Shown here: positions 27,142-35,927 of the stretch, piece by piece
How positions within the stretch are numbered: position 1 is the stretch's first letter
How the letters are laid out: every line of letters begins with the position of its first letter
Origin: Aeromicrobium sp. Sec7.5
GTDB taxonomy: Bacteria; Actinomycetota; Actinomycetes; Propionibacteriales; Nocardioidaceae
Assembly: GCF_036867135.1 (NCBI RefSeq)
Contig: NZ_JBAJIJ010000002.1
Span: 62,001-126,000, forward strand
Length of the DNA: 64,000 nucleotides
Reading direction: 5' to 3'
The notes under the pieces: generated by a model
Databases searched by the model: none
What the model saw: only the letters and a program-made list of their open reading frames with translations
Told to the model about the DNA's origin: nothing
Made by a program: the position numbers and the translations under genes

Positions 27142-27951
27142 TCAGCCCACCGGGTCGACGACGTCGGCCAGGGTCGTGAGCCACTCGGCCACCCCGTCGG
27201 GACCCTCGAGGACCAGGTCCGATCGCGCCACGAGGGCGTCCTGCTCGGTGGAGGCCGAGCAGACCTTGAGGGTCGTGACACCGCGGCTCGCGAGGTCGTC
27301 GACCGCGTCGTACGCCGGCAGGTCGCCGAGGTCGTCGCCGGCGAACACGACGGTGTGCACGGCGAGCCCGGCCACGACGTCGAGCAGCGCGTCGCCCTTG
27401 GTGATCGAGGCCGACCGGAGCTCGTAGACCTGGCGTCCCGGCTCGAAGGTCAGCTCCAGCGTGCGCGCCAGGTCACGCAGCGGGTCGAGGACGGCCGTGG
27501 CGACGTCGGCGCTCAGGCCACGGGTGTGGACCGCGACGGCGAGGCCCTTGTCCTCCACCAGGGCTCCGGGAGCCCCCCAGGCCTCGAGCAGCGCCGGGAG
27601 GTCGGCGACCAGACGGTCGACGACCTCGTGACGGTCGGCGCCCTCCACGACGCCGGAGGCCGGCGACCACCGCTCGGCGCCGTACTGACCCCGCACCACG
27701 AGGTCACGCAGGCCCGGGTGGGCGTCGAGGTCGCCCAGCTGCCGGACCTGGGCGACCGGGCGTCCGGTGATGATCGCGAGACCGCCCAGGCGCGGTCCGA
27801 GTCGGTCGAGCGCGGCGAGCGACCGGGGGTGCACCCCCGCGGCGGTCGGGTCCACGACGATCGGCGCGAGCGTTCCGTCGAAGTCCAGGGCGATCAGGAC
27901 TCCGGCGGGGTCGTTCGCGACGATCTCGAGCAGGTCGTCGGCAGAGGTCAC
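27142..27951 (-). CDS. otsB: Trehalose-6-phosphate phosphatase
   Basis: A 269-residue HAD-superfamily phosphatase that removes phosphate from trehalose 6-phosphate. The nucleophile motif is LIALDFDGTLAPIV; motif II appears as GLAIITGR; VYELRSASITKGDAL carries the conserved basic residue; and the last motif is VVFAGDDLGDLPAYDAV. The GTG at 27951 is chosen from the family N-terminus; the gene overlaps the stop of the LytR_C gene by 4 nt. OtsA, which makes the substrate, is encoded divergently about 900 bp away at 28866. Confidence 0.93.
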   Translation of the reverse strand: MTSADDLLEIVANDPAGVLIALDFDGTLAPIVVDPTAAGVHPRSLAALDRLGPRLGGLAIITGRPVAQVRQLGDLDAHPGLRDLVVRGQYGAERWSPASGVVEGADRHEVVDRLVADLPALLEAWGAPGALVEDKGLAVAVHTRGLSADVATAVLDPLRDLARTLELTFEPGRQVYELRSASITKGDALLDVVAGLAVHTVVFAGDDLGDLPAYDAVDDLASRGVTTLKVCSASTEQDALVARSDLVLEGPDGVAEWLTTLADVVDPVG

Positions 27952-28484
27952 GACAACGATGATGGACGAGTGATCAGCACGGCCGTCAGCCGGTCGTCCC
28001 TCATGCCGTCGACACTCGGTCGAATGCGCGTGATGCCGAGGTCCTGGGCGAGGGTCTGAGCCTGCGCCTCGAGCTGCGGCGGGAAGTACACGGTGTTCTC
28101 CGGATAGCGGCCCCCGGTGTCGCCCGTGCGCAGGTCGGGCCAGCCGAGATCGCCCAGGAGGTTGGACGCCTCCGACGCCAGACCGTCGATCGACGTGCCG
28201 TTCAGCACCGAGACGCCCGGGCTGCGGTCGACGACCGGCTCCGGCGGCGGGGGCGGGGGCTCGGTGGTGGGAGCTGCCGTGGTGGGAGCGGCGGTGGTCG
28301 GCTCCGGTGTGGGCTCCGTGGTGCTGCCCGACGAGGCGACGGGGCCCGGGTCGGAGCCCCGGGTGGCGTCCCACGCGAGCCAGCCGATTCCGGCAGCACC
28401 GACCACGACCGCGACGAGGGCGGCGACGATCAGCCAGACCGGCGGGACGAACGCCCGGCGGCTGACCGTGCGACGGTGGTCCAT
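27948..28484 (-). CDS. LytR_C-domain membrane protein (VirR/Rv0431-like)
   Basis: A 178-residue protein: cytoplasmic basic start, one transmembrane segment at about 12-40 (VWLIVAALVAVVVGAAGIGWLA), a Pro/Thr-rich linker with APTT and poly-Pro repeats, and a C-terminal LytR_C domain (SVLNGTSIDGLASEASNLLGDLGW). LytR_C domains bind cell-wall components. The pairing with an upstream DUF3263 gene matches the Rv0430-Rv0431 pair of M. tuberculosis, where Rv0431 (VirR) influences membrane-vesicle release. It is followed by otsB with a 4-nt overlap. Start ATG 28484 has no strong ribosome binding site. Confidence 0.82.
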   Translation of the reverse strand: MDHRRTVSRRAFVPPVWLIVAALVAVVVGAAGIGWLAWDATRGSDPGPVASSGSTTEPTPEPTTAAPTTAAPTTEPPPPPPEPVVDRSPGVSVLNGTSIDGLASEASNLLGDLGWPDLRTGDTGGRYPENTVYFPPQLEAQAQTLAQDLGITRIRPSVDGMRDDRLTAVLITRPSSLS

Positions 28485-28489
28485 GACGT

Positions 28490-28786
28490 TCAGACGTCGA
28501 TGCCGAGCCGTCGTGCCGTGCGCGAGCGCGCCCGGTCGGCGCGCAGCCGGCGCAGGCGCTTGACCAGGAGCGGGTCGAACGCCAGCGCGTCCTCGCGGTC
28601 GAGGAGGGCGTTCAGGACCTGGTAGTAGCGGGTGGCGGACATGTCGAACTTCTCGCGGATGGCCTGCTCCTTGGCACCGGCGTACTTCCACCAGGTGCGC
28701 TCGAGATCGAGGATCTCGCGTTCGCGATCATCGAGGGCCCCGGCGGGGGTGCCGTGGGTCTCCTGGGATCGGGGCGCAGCGCTCAT
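28490..28786 (-). CDS. DUF3263 protein (Rv0430-like)
   Basis: A 98-residue DUF3263 protein, predicted small and helical with a helix-turn-helix-like centre (AKEQAIREKFDMSATRYYQVLNALLDRE). The core DREREILDLERTWWKYAGAKEQ is highly conserved in actinobacteria. It may be a DNA-binding regulator; this is inferred from the fold pattern. It precedes the LytR_C gene by 5 bp. A perfect 22-bp palindrome (28802-28823) lies just upstream, between this gene and the divergent otsA. Confidence 0.85.
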   Translation of the reverse strand: MSAAPRSQETHGTPAGALDDREREILDLERTWWKYAGAKEQAIREKFDMSATRYYQVLNALLDREDALAFDPLLVKRLRRLRADRARSRTARRLGIDV

Positions 28787-28801
28787 GCCGCCATGGTAGC
28801 G

Positions 28802-28823
28802 GCGAATGACACCCGTGTCATTC
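28802..28823. promoter_or_regulatory. 22-bp perfect palindrome between DUF3263 gene and otsA
   Basis: Arms CGAATGACAC (28802-28811) and GTGTCATTCG (28814-28823) are exact reverse complements with a CC centre. It lies 16 bp upstream of the DUF3263 start and 30 bp upstream of the otsA -10-like hexamer, ideal for a shared operator. It contains two inverted GACAC motifs. The binding protein is unknown. Confidence 0.7.
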
Positions 28824-28865
28824 GTTCGGCACGCGTCTGCCACACGGTCTGGCTAGGGTGGGGTC

Positions 28866-30311
28866 ATGGCCTCGGGCAGCGAGAAGTTCGGCAACGCGGA
28901 GTTCGTCGTGATCGCCAACCGGCTGCCCGTCGACCGGGTGACCTCCCCGGACGGCACCACGACGTGGCGCACCTCCCCCGGCGGCCTCGTCACCGCGCTC
29001 GAGCCCGTCATGCGCCGCAAGGGCGGAGCCTGGATCGGCTGGCACGGCGCCCCCGACGAGAAGCTCCGCCCGTTCACGCACCAAGGCCTCAAGCTCGTGC
29101 CGGTCCACCTGTCGGAGTCGGAGGTCGTCGAGTACTACGAGGGCTTCTCCAACGGCACGCTCTGGCCGCTCTACCACGACGTCATCGCGCCCCCCGCCTT
29201 CCACCGCGAGTGGTGGGACGCCTACGTCACGGTCAACCGCCGCTTCGCCGAGCGCGCCGCCAAGGTCGCCGCCGAGGGCGCGATCGTCTGGGTGCAGGAC
29301 TACCAGCTGCAGCTCGTCCCCGCGATGCTGCGTGAGCTGCGCCCGGACGTGAAGATCGGCTTCTTCCTGCACATCCCCTTCCCGCCCACCGAGCTGTTCC
29401 AGCAGCTCCCGTGGCGCCGCGAGATCCTCGAGGGCCTGCTCGGCGCCGACCTCGTGGGCTTCCAGCTCAACGGCGCGGCCGGTAACTTCATCCGGCTCGT
29501 CCGCCAGCGCGTCGGGCACAAGACCCACCGCGACTCGGTGTACCTGCCCGACGGACGCGTGGTGCGGGCCAAGGCCTACCCGATCTCGATCGATGCGCGC
29601 GGCTTCGAGGAGCTGTCGCGCGACCCGGCCGTCGTGGCCCGGGCCGCCGAGATCCGCGAGAGCCTCGGCAACCCCACCACGATCGTGCTCGGCATCGACC
29701 GGCTCGACTACACCAAGGGCCTGCGCCAGCGCATCCGCGCGTTCGGCGAGCTCATCACGGCCGGATCGGTGCACCCCGACGACGCGGTCTTCGTGCAGGT
29801 GGCCACCCCGTCGCGCGAGCGCGTCGACCAGTACCGGCTCCTGCGCGACGACGTCGAGCGCCTCGTCGGGCGCATCAACGGCGACGTCGGCCGCATCGGC
29901 CGCCAGGCCATCACGTACCTGCACGCGTCGTACCCCCGCGAGGAGATGGCGGCGCTGTACCGCGCGGCCGACGTCATGGTCGTCACCCCGCTGCGCGACG
30001 GCATGAACCTGGTCGCCAAGGAGTACATCGCGTGCCGCTACGACGAGCGCGGCTCGCTCGTGCTGAGCGAGTTCGCGGGTGCCGCGGGTGAGCTGAAGCA
30101 GGCCTACCTCGTCAACCCGTACGACATCAACGGCATGAAGCACGCGATGCTCGAGGCCATCAAGGCCGGCCCCAAGGAGCAGGGCCGCCGGATGAAGGCC
30201 TTGCGCAAGCAGGTCATGGAGAACGACATCGACCAGTGGGCCAACGACTTCTTGGTCGAGCTGGCCCCCGAGACCCACACGAAGCGCATGCGCCCGTCGC
30301 ATGAGCGCTGA
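28866..30311 (+). CDS. otsA: Trehalose-6-phosphate synthase
   Basis: A 481-residue GT20 glycosyltransferase that joins UDP- or ADP-glucose and glucose 6-phosphate. Key segments are VVIANRLPV with the glycine-rich loop [40 protein letters not shown], and the nucleotide-sugar region [14 protein letters not shown] and [14 protein letters not shown]. All are intact. TAGGGT (28853-28858) ends 7 nt before the ATG, indicating a leaderless mRNA, and a perfect palindrome lies upstream. Its last 11 bp overlap the start of a GNAT gene. Together with OtsB it makes trehalose, an osmoprotectant and cell-wall precursor. Confidence 0.95.
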   Translation: MASGSEKFGNAEFVVIANRLPVDRVTSPDGTTTWRTSPGGLVTALEPVMRRKGGAWIGWHGAPDEKLRPFTHQGLKLVPVHLSESEVVEYYEGFSNGTLWPLYHDVIAPPAFHREWWDAYVTVNRRFAERAAKVAAEGAIVWVQDYQLQLVPAMLRELRPDVKIGFFLHIPFPPTELFQQLPWRREILEGLLGADLVGFQLNGAAGNFIRLVRQRVGHKTHRDSVYLPDGRVVRAKAYPISIDARGFEELSRDPAVVARAAEIRESLGNPTTIVLGIDRLDYTKGLRQRIRAFGELITAGSVHPDDAVFVQVATPSRERVDQYRLLRDDVERLVGRINGDVGRIGRQAITYLHASYPREEMAALYRAADVMVVTPLRDGMNLVAKEYIACRYDERGSLVLSEFAGAAGELKQAYLVNPYDINGMKHAMLEAIKAGPKEQGRRMKALRKQVMENDIDQWANDFLVELAPETHTKRMRPSHER

Positions 30312-30885
30312 CCCCTGGCGCGAGCGGCCGGTCCTCCGCGGGGAGCAGGTCACCCTGGTCCCGCTCGAGCCGGAGCACGCCGACGGCCTGTTCGCCGCCG
30401 TCGACTCCGACGACGTCTTCCGCTGGCTGCCGGTCTCCCGCCCGGGCGACCTCGGCCAGATGCGGGCCCTGGTCGGCGAGATGCTCATCCGCGAGCCGGT
30501 CCAGCTGACCTGGACCCAGACCCTCACCACCACCGGCGAGGTCGCGGGCTTCACGACGTTCTACGACATCGACCCCGCGCAGCGCACCGTCGCGATCGGC
30601 TGGACCTGGATCGGTTCACGCTTCTGGCGCACCGGGGTCAACACCGACGCCAAGCTGCAGCTGATGGCGCGGGCGTTCGACGACCTGGGATGCGTGCGGG
30701 TCGTGTGGCACACCGACGTCAGCAACGAACGCTCCCAGGCCGCGATCGCCCGGCTCGGCGCGACGCGCGAGGGCCTGCTCCGCAAGCACAAGCAGCGCCC
30801 CGACGGCTCCTGGCGCGACACCGTCGTGTTCTCGATGCTCGACACCGAGTGGCCCGCCGCTCGCGAGCGACTCCTCCACCACTGA
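30301..30885 (+). CDS. GNAT-family N-acetyltransferase (RimJ/RimL type)
   Basis: A 194-residue acetyltransferase of the RimJ/RimL group, which acetylates protein N-termini or small amines with acetyl-CoA. Typical pieces are TLVPLEPEHADGLFAAVD at the start, QRTVAIGWTWIGSRFWRTGVNTDAKLQLMARAF (CoA-binding region) and VVWHTDVSNERSQAAIARLGATREGLLRKH near the end. The ATG at 30301 lies inside the otsA 3' end (11-bp overlap), so the two are co-transcribed. Substrate is unknown. Confidence 0.85.
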   Translation: MSADPWRERPVLRGEQVTLVPLEPEHADGLFAAVDSDDVFRWLPVSRPGDLGQMRALVGEMLIREPVQLTWTQTLTTTGEVAGFTTFYDIDPAQRTVAIGWTWIGSRFWRTGVNTDAKLQLMARAFDDLGCVRVVWHTDVSNERSQAAIARLGATREGLLRKHKQRPDGSWRDTVVFSMLDTEWPAARERLLHH

Positions 30886-30983
30886 CCGCTCGCGAGAGAG
30901 ATTGTTGGTGGTCACGAGAGACTTTGTTGTCCCAGATCCGCACAAAGTCTCTCCTCGGCACCAACAAAGTCTCTCGCGAGCGG
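30886..30983. repeat. Repeat family A copy 1: nested 98-bp palindrome
   Basis: Outer arms start CCGCTCGCGAGAGA and pair with TCTCTCGCGAGCGG at the right end; they extend to about 25 nt with two mismatches. Inside, GAGAGACTTTGTTG pairs with CACAAAGTCTCTC. It begins one base after the GNAT stop and ends 4 bp before the stop of the convergent MFS gene. The unit CACCAACAAAGTCTCTC followed by GCGAGCGGAA is identical to part of 55221-55303. Confidence 0.8.
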
Positions 30984-30986
30984 AAC

Positions 30987-32204
30987 CTAGGTCTTGCGGG
31001 TGCGGGCGAGCAGGGTGAGTGAGACGGCGAGGGCCAGCACGGTGGCCGAGAAGGTCACGGCGAAGGCCGGGGTGTGGCCGCCGTCGGGAGCGATACCGGG
31101 CACGCCGTCGGCGAGACGGCCGGCGAGCGACGAACCGAGCGCGTAGCCCACACCGGTCGCTCCGGCCAGGAGCGTCATCGCCGTCCCGACCCGGTCCGGC
31201 GCGACGATCTGGCCCGCCGTGGCGAACGTGCTGATCATGAACGGAGCCACCGCGAAGCCCAGCAGCGCGATGACCGCCACGAGCTGGCCGACCGTCTCGA
31301 CGAACAGCAGGGGCGCCGACAGCACCACCAGACCGCTCGCGGCCACGACGAGGCGCTGCGGGTAGCCGATCCGCTCCGGGAGCGCGGCCACCGCGAGCCC
31401 CGCGATCGCGCTGCCGATCCCGAGAGTCGCGTGGATCACGCCGGCGAGACCCGGCTGGCCCTCCGCCGTGGCCAGCACCGTGGACCCGGTCTGCGTCGCG
31501 CCGAACAGCATCCCGATGAGCAGCTGCGCGGCCGCGAGCGTCAGCAGCACACCCGTCAGGAGGCGACCCGTCGAGGCCACGGCACCCGGATCCGGGCGCG
31601 TCAGCGCAGCCGTCGGGTGCAGCGCGAACGCCGACCCGAAGAGGGCCAGCACGCCGGCCGCCAGGAGCAACGCCTCGGAGGGATCGACGAGCACCGCGAG
31701 CAGTCCGACCGTGGCCGGGCCCAGGACGAAGGAGAGCTCATCAGCAGCACCCTCGTACGAGAAGGCGGCGTCCAGCAGCCGGCGCCGGTCGCGCGTGCCC
31801 ACGAGGACCGGGCCCCAGCGCACCCGGGCCAGCGGTCCGATCTGCGGGATCGCCAGCCCCGCCAGGGCCGAGGTCGCGATCACGGCGGGCGACGAGGCAC
31901 CGCTGTGCGTGACGAGCACCAGGAGCACGAGGCCGGCGCCGCCCGCGAGCGACTGGCCGAGCACGACGGGGCGTTGCCCGGTGCGGTCCGCCAGCGACCC
32001 GAAGACCGGCGCACCGATCGCGTTCGCCACGGCGAGCGCACCCGCCGCACCGCCGGCGACGGCATAGCTGCCCGTCGCGTCGCTGACCAGCAGCAGGGTG
32101 CCCATCTGGCTCATCGCGAGCGGGACACGGCCGAGGAACGCGATGACGACGTACACCGGTCCCACGGTCCGGACGAGCAGCCGGTAGGACTGCAGAGCAC
32201 TCAC
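30987..32204 (-). CDS. MFS transporter
   Basis: A 405-residue major facilitator with twelve predicted membrane spans in two halves (about residues 14-195 and 210-400). Loop motifs include [25 protein letters not shown] between spans 2 and 3, the MFS signature GxLaDrxGxr. It is probably an exporter of drugs or metabolites; the substrate is not readable. The start is a GTG with TAGCCT 6 nt upstream. That -10 hexamer overlaps the -10 of the divergent ung gene by 2 bp. It is convergent with the GNAT gene across repeat A1. Confidence 0.85.
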   Translation of the reverse strand: MSALQSYRLLVRTVGPVYVVIAFLGRVPLAMSQMGTLLLVSDATGSYAVAGGAAGALAVANAIGAPVFGSLADRTGQRPVVLGQSLAGGAGLVLLVLVTHSGASSPAVIATSALAGLAIPQIGPLARVRWGPVLVGTRDRRRLLDAAFSYEGAADELSFVLGPATVGLLAVLVDPSEALLLAAGVLALFGSAFALHPTAALTRPDPGAVASTGRLLTGVLLTLAAAQLLIGMLFGATQTGSTVLATAEGQPGLAGVIHATLGIGSAIAGLAVAALPERIGYPQRLVVAASGLVVLSAPLLFVETVGQLVAVIALLGFAVAPFMISTFATAGQIVAPDRVGTAMTLLAGATGVGYALGSSLAGRLADGVPGIAPDGGHTPAFAVTFSATVLALAVSLTLLARTRKT

Positions 32205-32210
32205 GGCCCG

Positions 32211-32220
32211 AGGCTACGCT
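32211..32220. promoter_or_regulatory. Overlapping divergent -10 hexamers for MFS gene and ung
   Basis: TAGCCT on the minus strand (32216-32211) and TACGCT on the plus strand (32215-32220) share the central TA. Each lies exactly 6 nt from its GTG start (32204 and 32227), so both mRNAs would be leaderless. RNA polymerase can engage only one direction at a time, implying mutually exclusive firing. The call rests on spacing and hexamer match only. Confidence 0.5.
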
Positions 32221-32226
32221 GCCGAC

Positions 32227-32925
32227 GTGCCCCGCCCCCTCGCCGACGTCATCGCGCCCGACTGGGCCGAGGCGCTCGCTCCCGTGAACGACGACATCGC
32301 CGCGATGGGCGCCTACCTGCGTGAGGAGATCAGCAAGGGTCGCCGCTACCTGCCGGACGGCGAGCACGTCCTGCGCGCCTTCACCCGGCCCCTCGCCGAC
32401 GTCCGCGTGCTGATCACCGGCCAGGATCCCTATCCCACGCCCGGGCACCCGATCGGGCTCAGCTTCGCGGTCGCGCCCGACGTCCGGCCGGTCCCCCGGA
32501 GCCTGCAGAACATCTACACCGAGCTGCAGTCCGACCTCGGCATCGCACCCGCCGTCCACGGCGACCTCACGCCGTGGGCCGATCAGGGTGTCCTGCTCCT
32601 GAACCGCGTGCTCACGGTGCGTCCTGGCAACCCGGGGAGCCACCGGGGCAAGGGCTGGGAACGCGTCACGGAGCAGGCCATCCGGTCCGTGGTCGACCGT
32701 GGCGGACCGCTCGTCGCGATCCTGTGGGGACGCGACGCCCAGAATCTCGCGCCGCTGCTGGGTGAGGTCCCGCAGATCGCCTCGCCGCACCCCAGTCCGC
32801 TGTCGGCGTCGCGCGGGTTCTTCGGATCCCGACCCTTCAGTCGCGCCAACGACCTCCTCCTCGCCCAGGGCGCGGACCCGATCGACTGGCGCCTCGATCG
32901 GGAGTCCTCCCCGCCCCCCAACTAG
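32227..32925 (+). CDS. ung: Uracil-DNA glycosylase, family 1
   Basis: A 232-residue Ung that excises uracil from DNA, initiating base-excision repair. The water-activating loop GQDPYP has D67; the uracil-pocket segment is [11 protein letters not shown] and the minor-groove histidine motif is [10 protein letters not shown]. Length and motifs match bacterial family 1 enzymes. The GTG start has TACGCT 6 nt upstream, giving a leaderless transcript. It is divergent from the MFS gene and followed by an AI-2E family gene after 9 bp. Confidence 0.96.
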   Translation: MPRPLADVIAPDWAEALAPVNDDIAAMGAYLREEISKGRRYLPDGEHVLRAFTRPLADVRVLITGQDPYPTPGHPIGLSFAVAPDVRPVPRSLQNIYTELQSDLGIAPAVHGDLTPWADQGVLLLNRVLTVRPGNPGSHRGKGWERVTEQAIRSVVDRGGPLVAILWGRDAQNLAPLLGEVPQIASPHPSPLSASRGFFGSRPFSRANDLLLAQGADPIDWRLDRESSPPPN

Positions 32926-32934
32926 GGTGAGGAC

Positions 32935-34125
32935 ATGAGCGATCGCACCACGTCCCCTCGTCCTGTGAAGGACCGGGCCGTCGTGATCGACCAAGGTTTC
33001 GCCGTGCTGCAGCGATGGGCGCTGCGGGCGGTACTGATCTCGGCCGCGGCGTTCATCATCGGGTGGGCCGTCGGACGGACGTGGATGGTCTGGTTCCCCG
33101 TCGCGCTCGCGCTGGTCATCTCCACGGTCCTCGCGCCGCCGGTCACGTGGCTGCGTCGCCACGGCGTGCCCGCCCCACTCGCCGCCGGCGCCGTGATGGT
33201 CGGCTTCATCGGCATCATCAGCACGACGGTCGCGGTGCTCGCGCCCCAGGTGGCCGGGCAGGCTCCTGACATCGCCGACAAGGCGGTGAGCGGACTGTCG
33301 GAGGTCCGCGACTGGCTGCGCGACGGCCCGTTCGGCGTGACCGACGGTCAGATCACCAATGCCATCTCGGCGGTCCAGGAGCAGATCCAGACGAGCGCCT
33401 CCGCGATCAGTGCCGGTATCTTCTCGACGATCGGGGTGGCGACCAACGTCGTGCTCAACCTCGTGGTGATCCTGATCCTGACCTTCCTGTTCATCAAGGA
33501 CGGCCACAAGTTCCTGCCCTGGCTCGGCGCGCTCGCCGGCCGCCGCGCCGGCCACCACACCGTCGACGTCCTCGCGCGGGTGTGGGAGACGCTGGGCGGC
33601 TTCATCCGCACGCAGACGCTCGTGTCGTTCATCGACGCGCTCATCATCGGCATCGGACTGCTCATCGTCGGCGTCCCGCTCTGGGTGCCCCTGGCCGTCC
33701 TGACGTTCTTCGGCGGGTTCATCCCGATCATCGGGGCGTTCGTCTCCGGCGCGGTGGCGGTGCTGGTGACCCTCGTGACGAACTCCCCGAAGGACGCGCT
33801 GATCGTCCTGCTCATCGTGTTCGCCGTGCAGCAGCTCGAGGGCAACATCCTCTCGCCGTGGCTGCAGGGCAAGTCGATGAACCTCCACGCCGCCGTGGTG
33901 CTGCTGTCGGTGCTCGCGGGTGGGTCGCTGTTCGGCATCACGGGCGCGTTCCTGGCGGTGCCGGTCGTCGCCACGGTCGCCACCGTGCTGCGCTACCTGA
34001 ACGAGCAGATCGACGAGAACGTCGACTTCGCCGCTCCACCGGAGGACTCCGAGGTGTCCGAGCGACACCGGCCCGGCGAGCCGGCCGCGGACGCTGGACC
34101 CGCCGTGCGCGGCGAGCAGGCCTGA
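32935..34125 (+). CDS. AI-2E family (PerM) transporter
   Basis: A 396-residue polytopic inner-membrane protein of the AI-2E/PerM family with about eight spans. Family pieces: WMVWFPVALALVISTVLAPPV, a large central loop, ILTFLFIKDGHKFLPWL, GGFIPIIGAFVSGAVAVLVTL and QQLEGNILSPWLQGKSMNLH. Members export small molecules or act as Na+/H+ antiporters; a signalling role is not implied. The charged C-terminal tail of about 50 residues is cytoplasmic. TAGGGT lies 6 nt upstream, though the intervening GAGGA could act as a ribosome binding site. It ends 4 bp from the convergent DHPS-like gene. Confidence 0.88.
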   Translation: MSDRTTSPRPVKDRAVVIDQGFAVLQRWALRAVLISAAAFIIGWAVGRTWMVWFPVALALVISTVLAPPVTWLRRHGVPAPLAAGAVMVGFIGIISTTVAVLAPQVAGQAPDIADKAVSGLSEVRDWLRDGPFGVTDGQITNAISAVQEQIQTSASAISAGIFSTIGVATNVVLNLVVILILTFLFIKDGHKFLPWLGALAGRRAGHHTVDVLARVWETLGGFIRTQTLVSFIDALIIGIGLLIVGVPLWVPLAVLTFFGGFIPIIGAFVSGAVAVLVTLVTNSPKDALIVLLIVFAVQQLEGNILSPWLQGKSMNLHAAVVLLSVLAGGSLFGITGAFLAVPVVATVATVLRYLNEQIDENVDFAAPPEDSEVSERHRPGEPAADAGPAVRGEQA

Positions 34126-34129
34126 CCGC

Positions 34130-35026
34130 TCAGTCGTCGAAGCCCACGAGGGACATCGCGTCGAGCACGGCACGGACGTGGGGCACCTCGTGGGTGCGGT
34201 AGACGCCGGTGCCGCCCAGGTGGGCCAGCACCGCGAAGAAGCCCTCGGCGGTGCGGAACTGGTCCTCGAACACGTCGAAGGCGTGCGGCAGGGAGTGGCA
34301 CACCGGCGCACCGAGTCGGCGGAGGCGGAACGAGTTCACGAGGGTCGTCGCCTGGTAGCGGGCCCGCGCGGCCGGATCGTGCATCCGGAAGCCGAAGCCG
34401 ATGCCGGGATCGAGGGCGAGGCTCGGGACACCGAGCTCCTTCGCGCGCTGCATCCGTCGGCCGAAGGTGTCGAGCATCTCCTCGAAGGGGTCGTCCTGGA
34501 CGTCGCTCCCGTCGAGCGCGCGCGCATGGACGCCACGGATGTGGCAGAGGACCACGGTCGCCTCGTGCTCGGCAGCGAGCGCGAACATTGCATCGTCCTC
34601 ACCGGAGCCGGTCAGGTTCAGCACCGCGGCACCGGCGGCGAGCCCGACCCGCGCCACCTCGGTGCTGTAGCTCTCGACCGACACGGTGACGCCGTGCTCG
34701 ACCATCGCCTCCACGACCGGACGCAGGGAGTCCAGCTGCGCCTCCGGGTCGACGTCCGCGGCGGACGGACGACTCGACTCCGCCCCCACGTCGACGACGT
34801 GCGCACCCTGGGCGACCTGGACCTGCGCCTTACGCAGCGCCGATGCGGCGCTCACGGCGATGCTCTCGCGGTAGGCGGAGTCGCGCGAGAGGTTGACGAC
34901 CCCCATCAGCACGGGCTCGCGATCGGTGTCGATCGTCCGGGGGCCGACCCGGAGCCGGTCGACGGGGTGGCCCAGGTCGTCGGCGTGCCGCGCGGCGAGC
35001 GCGGCCAGCCGCTCGAGCCAGGTCAC
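34130..35026 (-). CDS. Dihydropteroate synthase-like (pterin-binding) protein
   Basis: A 298-residue pterin-binding TIM-barrel protein related to FolP. DHPS landmarks are present but altered: MGVVNLSRDSAYRES in place of MGVLNVTPDSFSDGG, VDVGAESSRPSA (strand 2), SVESYSTEVARVGLAAGA, LNLTG, and LDPGIGFG. The loop that closes on p-aminobenzoate is divergent, so it may not make dihydropteroate; M. tuberculosis FolP2 is a comparable inactive-looking paralogue. The GTG start overlaps the stop of the RibD-C gene by 4 nt, so the pair is translationally coupled. A role in folate or another pterin pathway is inferred. Confidence 0.75.
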   Translation of the reverse strand: MTWLERLAALAARHADDLGHPVDRLRVGPRTIDTDREPVLMGVVNLSRDSAYRESIAVSAASALRKAQVQVAQGAHVVDVGAESSRPSAADVDPEAQLDSLRPVVEAMVEHGVTVSVESYSTEVARVGLAAGAAVLNLTGSGEDDAMFALAAEHEATVVLCHIRGVHARALDGSDVQDDPFEEMLDTFGRRMQRAKELGVPSLALDPGIGFGFRMHDPAARARYQATTLVNSFRLRRLGAPVCHSLPHAFDVFEDQFRTAEGFFAVLAHLGGTGVYRTHEVPHVRAVLDAMSLVGFDD

Positions 35027-35790
35027 GGCGCCGAGAGCAGGTAGCGGGTCATCAGGAAGTGGTCGCCCACGAGCACGCTCGCGAGCTCGGCGCGCACCGC
35101 CTCGGGGAGCAGCGGCGTGGAGGGCGAACCGTCCGTGCCCACGAACATCGGTGACACCGTGATGTCGGCCTCGTCGACGACCCCGGCGGCCAGCATGTCG
35201 CGCAGGAGGTGGGGCCCACCCTCGCAGACGACGTGGCCCAGCCCCCGATCGGCGAGTGCCGCGAGGATCGCCGCGGGCTCGAGCTCCGGCAGGGTCACGA
35301 CGTCGACCCGCCCATCGGCGACCTCGGTCGCCTCGGGCGTGGCCGAGCCATCGGTCAGCACCAGGGGTCGGTGGGTCGACTCCGACCACACCGGCAGGTC
35401 CCACGGCAGGTCGAGCGAGCGGCTGACCACGGCCAGGACGGGAGCCGGCAGCTGGCCGGCGGCCCGCCTCGCCTCCTGGTCGTCGTCCTTGGCCGTCATG
35501 GGCGTGTACTGCTCGGCCCGCACGGTGCCGGCACCGACGAGCACCGCGTCGGCGCGACACCGTACCTCGCTGAAGACCAGTCGGTCGGCGTCCGACGACA
35601 CCGATCCGCTCACTCCGTCACCGCCGGCGGCGGCGCCGTCGAGGGTCGTGGCCATCATCGCCCGCACCCAGCGACGCCCGTCGGGCCAGCGGTAGAGATC
35701 CGTGAGGTCGGCGGTGTCGACGGGCCGGCCCGTGAGGCCCGCCCCCCACATCGCTCGCAAGGGTGTGGGCTGGGCGCCGGGGGACGTCAT
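35023..35790 (-). CDS. RibD C-terminal (DHFR-fold) pyrimidine reductase family protein
   Basis: A 255-residue RibD_C protein. The DHFR-like Rossmann reductase fold is visible: VRAMMATTLDGAAAG, ADAVLVGAGTVRAEQY, VLAVVSRSL, HVVCEGGPHLLRDMLAAGVVDE and a C-terminal FLMTRY. The family includes diaminohydroxyphosphoribosyl-pyrimidine reductases of riboflavin synthesis and M. tuberculosis Rv2671, reported to substitute for dihydrofolate reductase. There is no deaminase domain. Direct coupling to a DHPS-like gene makes a folate-type role attractive, but it is not proven. TAGGCT 6 nt before the ATG suggests a leaderless start. Confidence 0.83.
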   Translation of the reverse strand: MTSPGAQPTPLRAMWGAGLTGRPVDTADLTDLYRWPDGRRWVRAMMATTLDGAAAGGDGVSGSVSSDADRLVFSEVRCRADAVLVGAGTVRAEQYTPMTAKDDDQEARRAAGQLPAPVLAVVSRSLDLPWDLPVWSESTHRPLVLTDGSATPEATEVADGRVDVVTLPELEPAAILAALADRGLGHVVCEGGPHLLRDMLAAGVVDEADITVSPMFVGTDGSPSTPLLPEAVRAELASVLVGDHFLMTRYLLSAP

Positions 35791-35927
35791 CGCACCAGCC
35801 TAGGCGCGGCCGCCAGGAACCTGCGGGCAGCGCGGGCACCTGGAGCCTGCTCGCAGGGCCGAGCCGGTGCGTCGCGGACCGCCGTGCGGACCGTACGGTC
35901 ACCACTGACTGCGCTAAGGTGCCTCGT

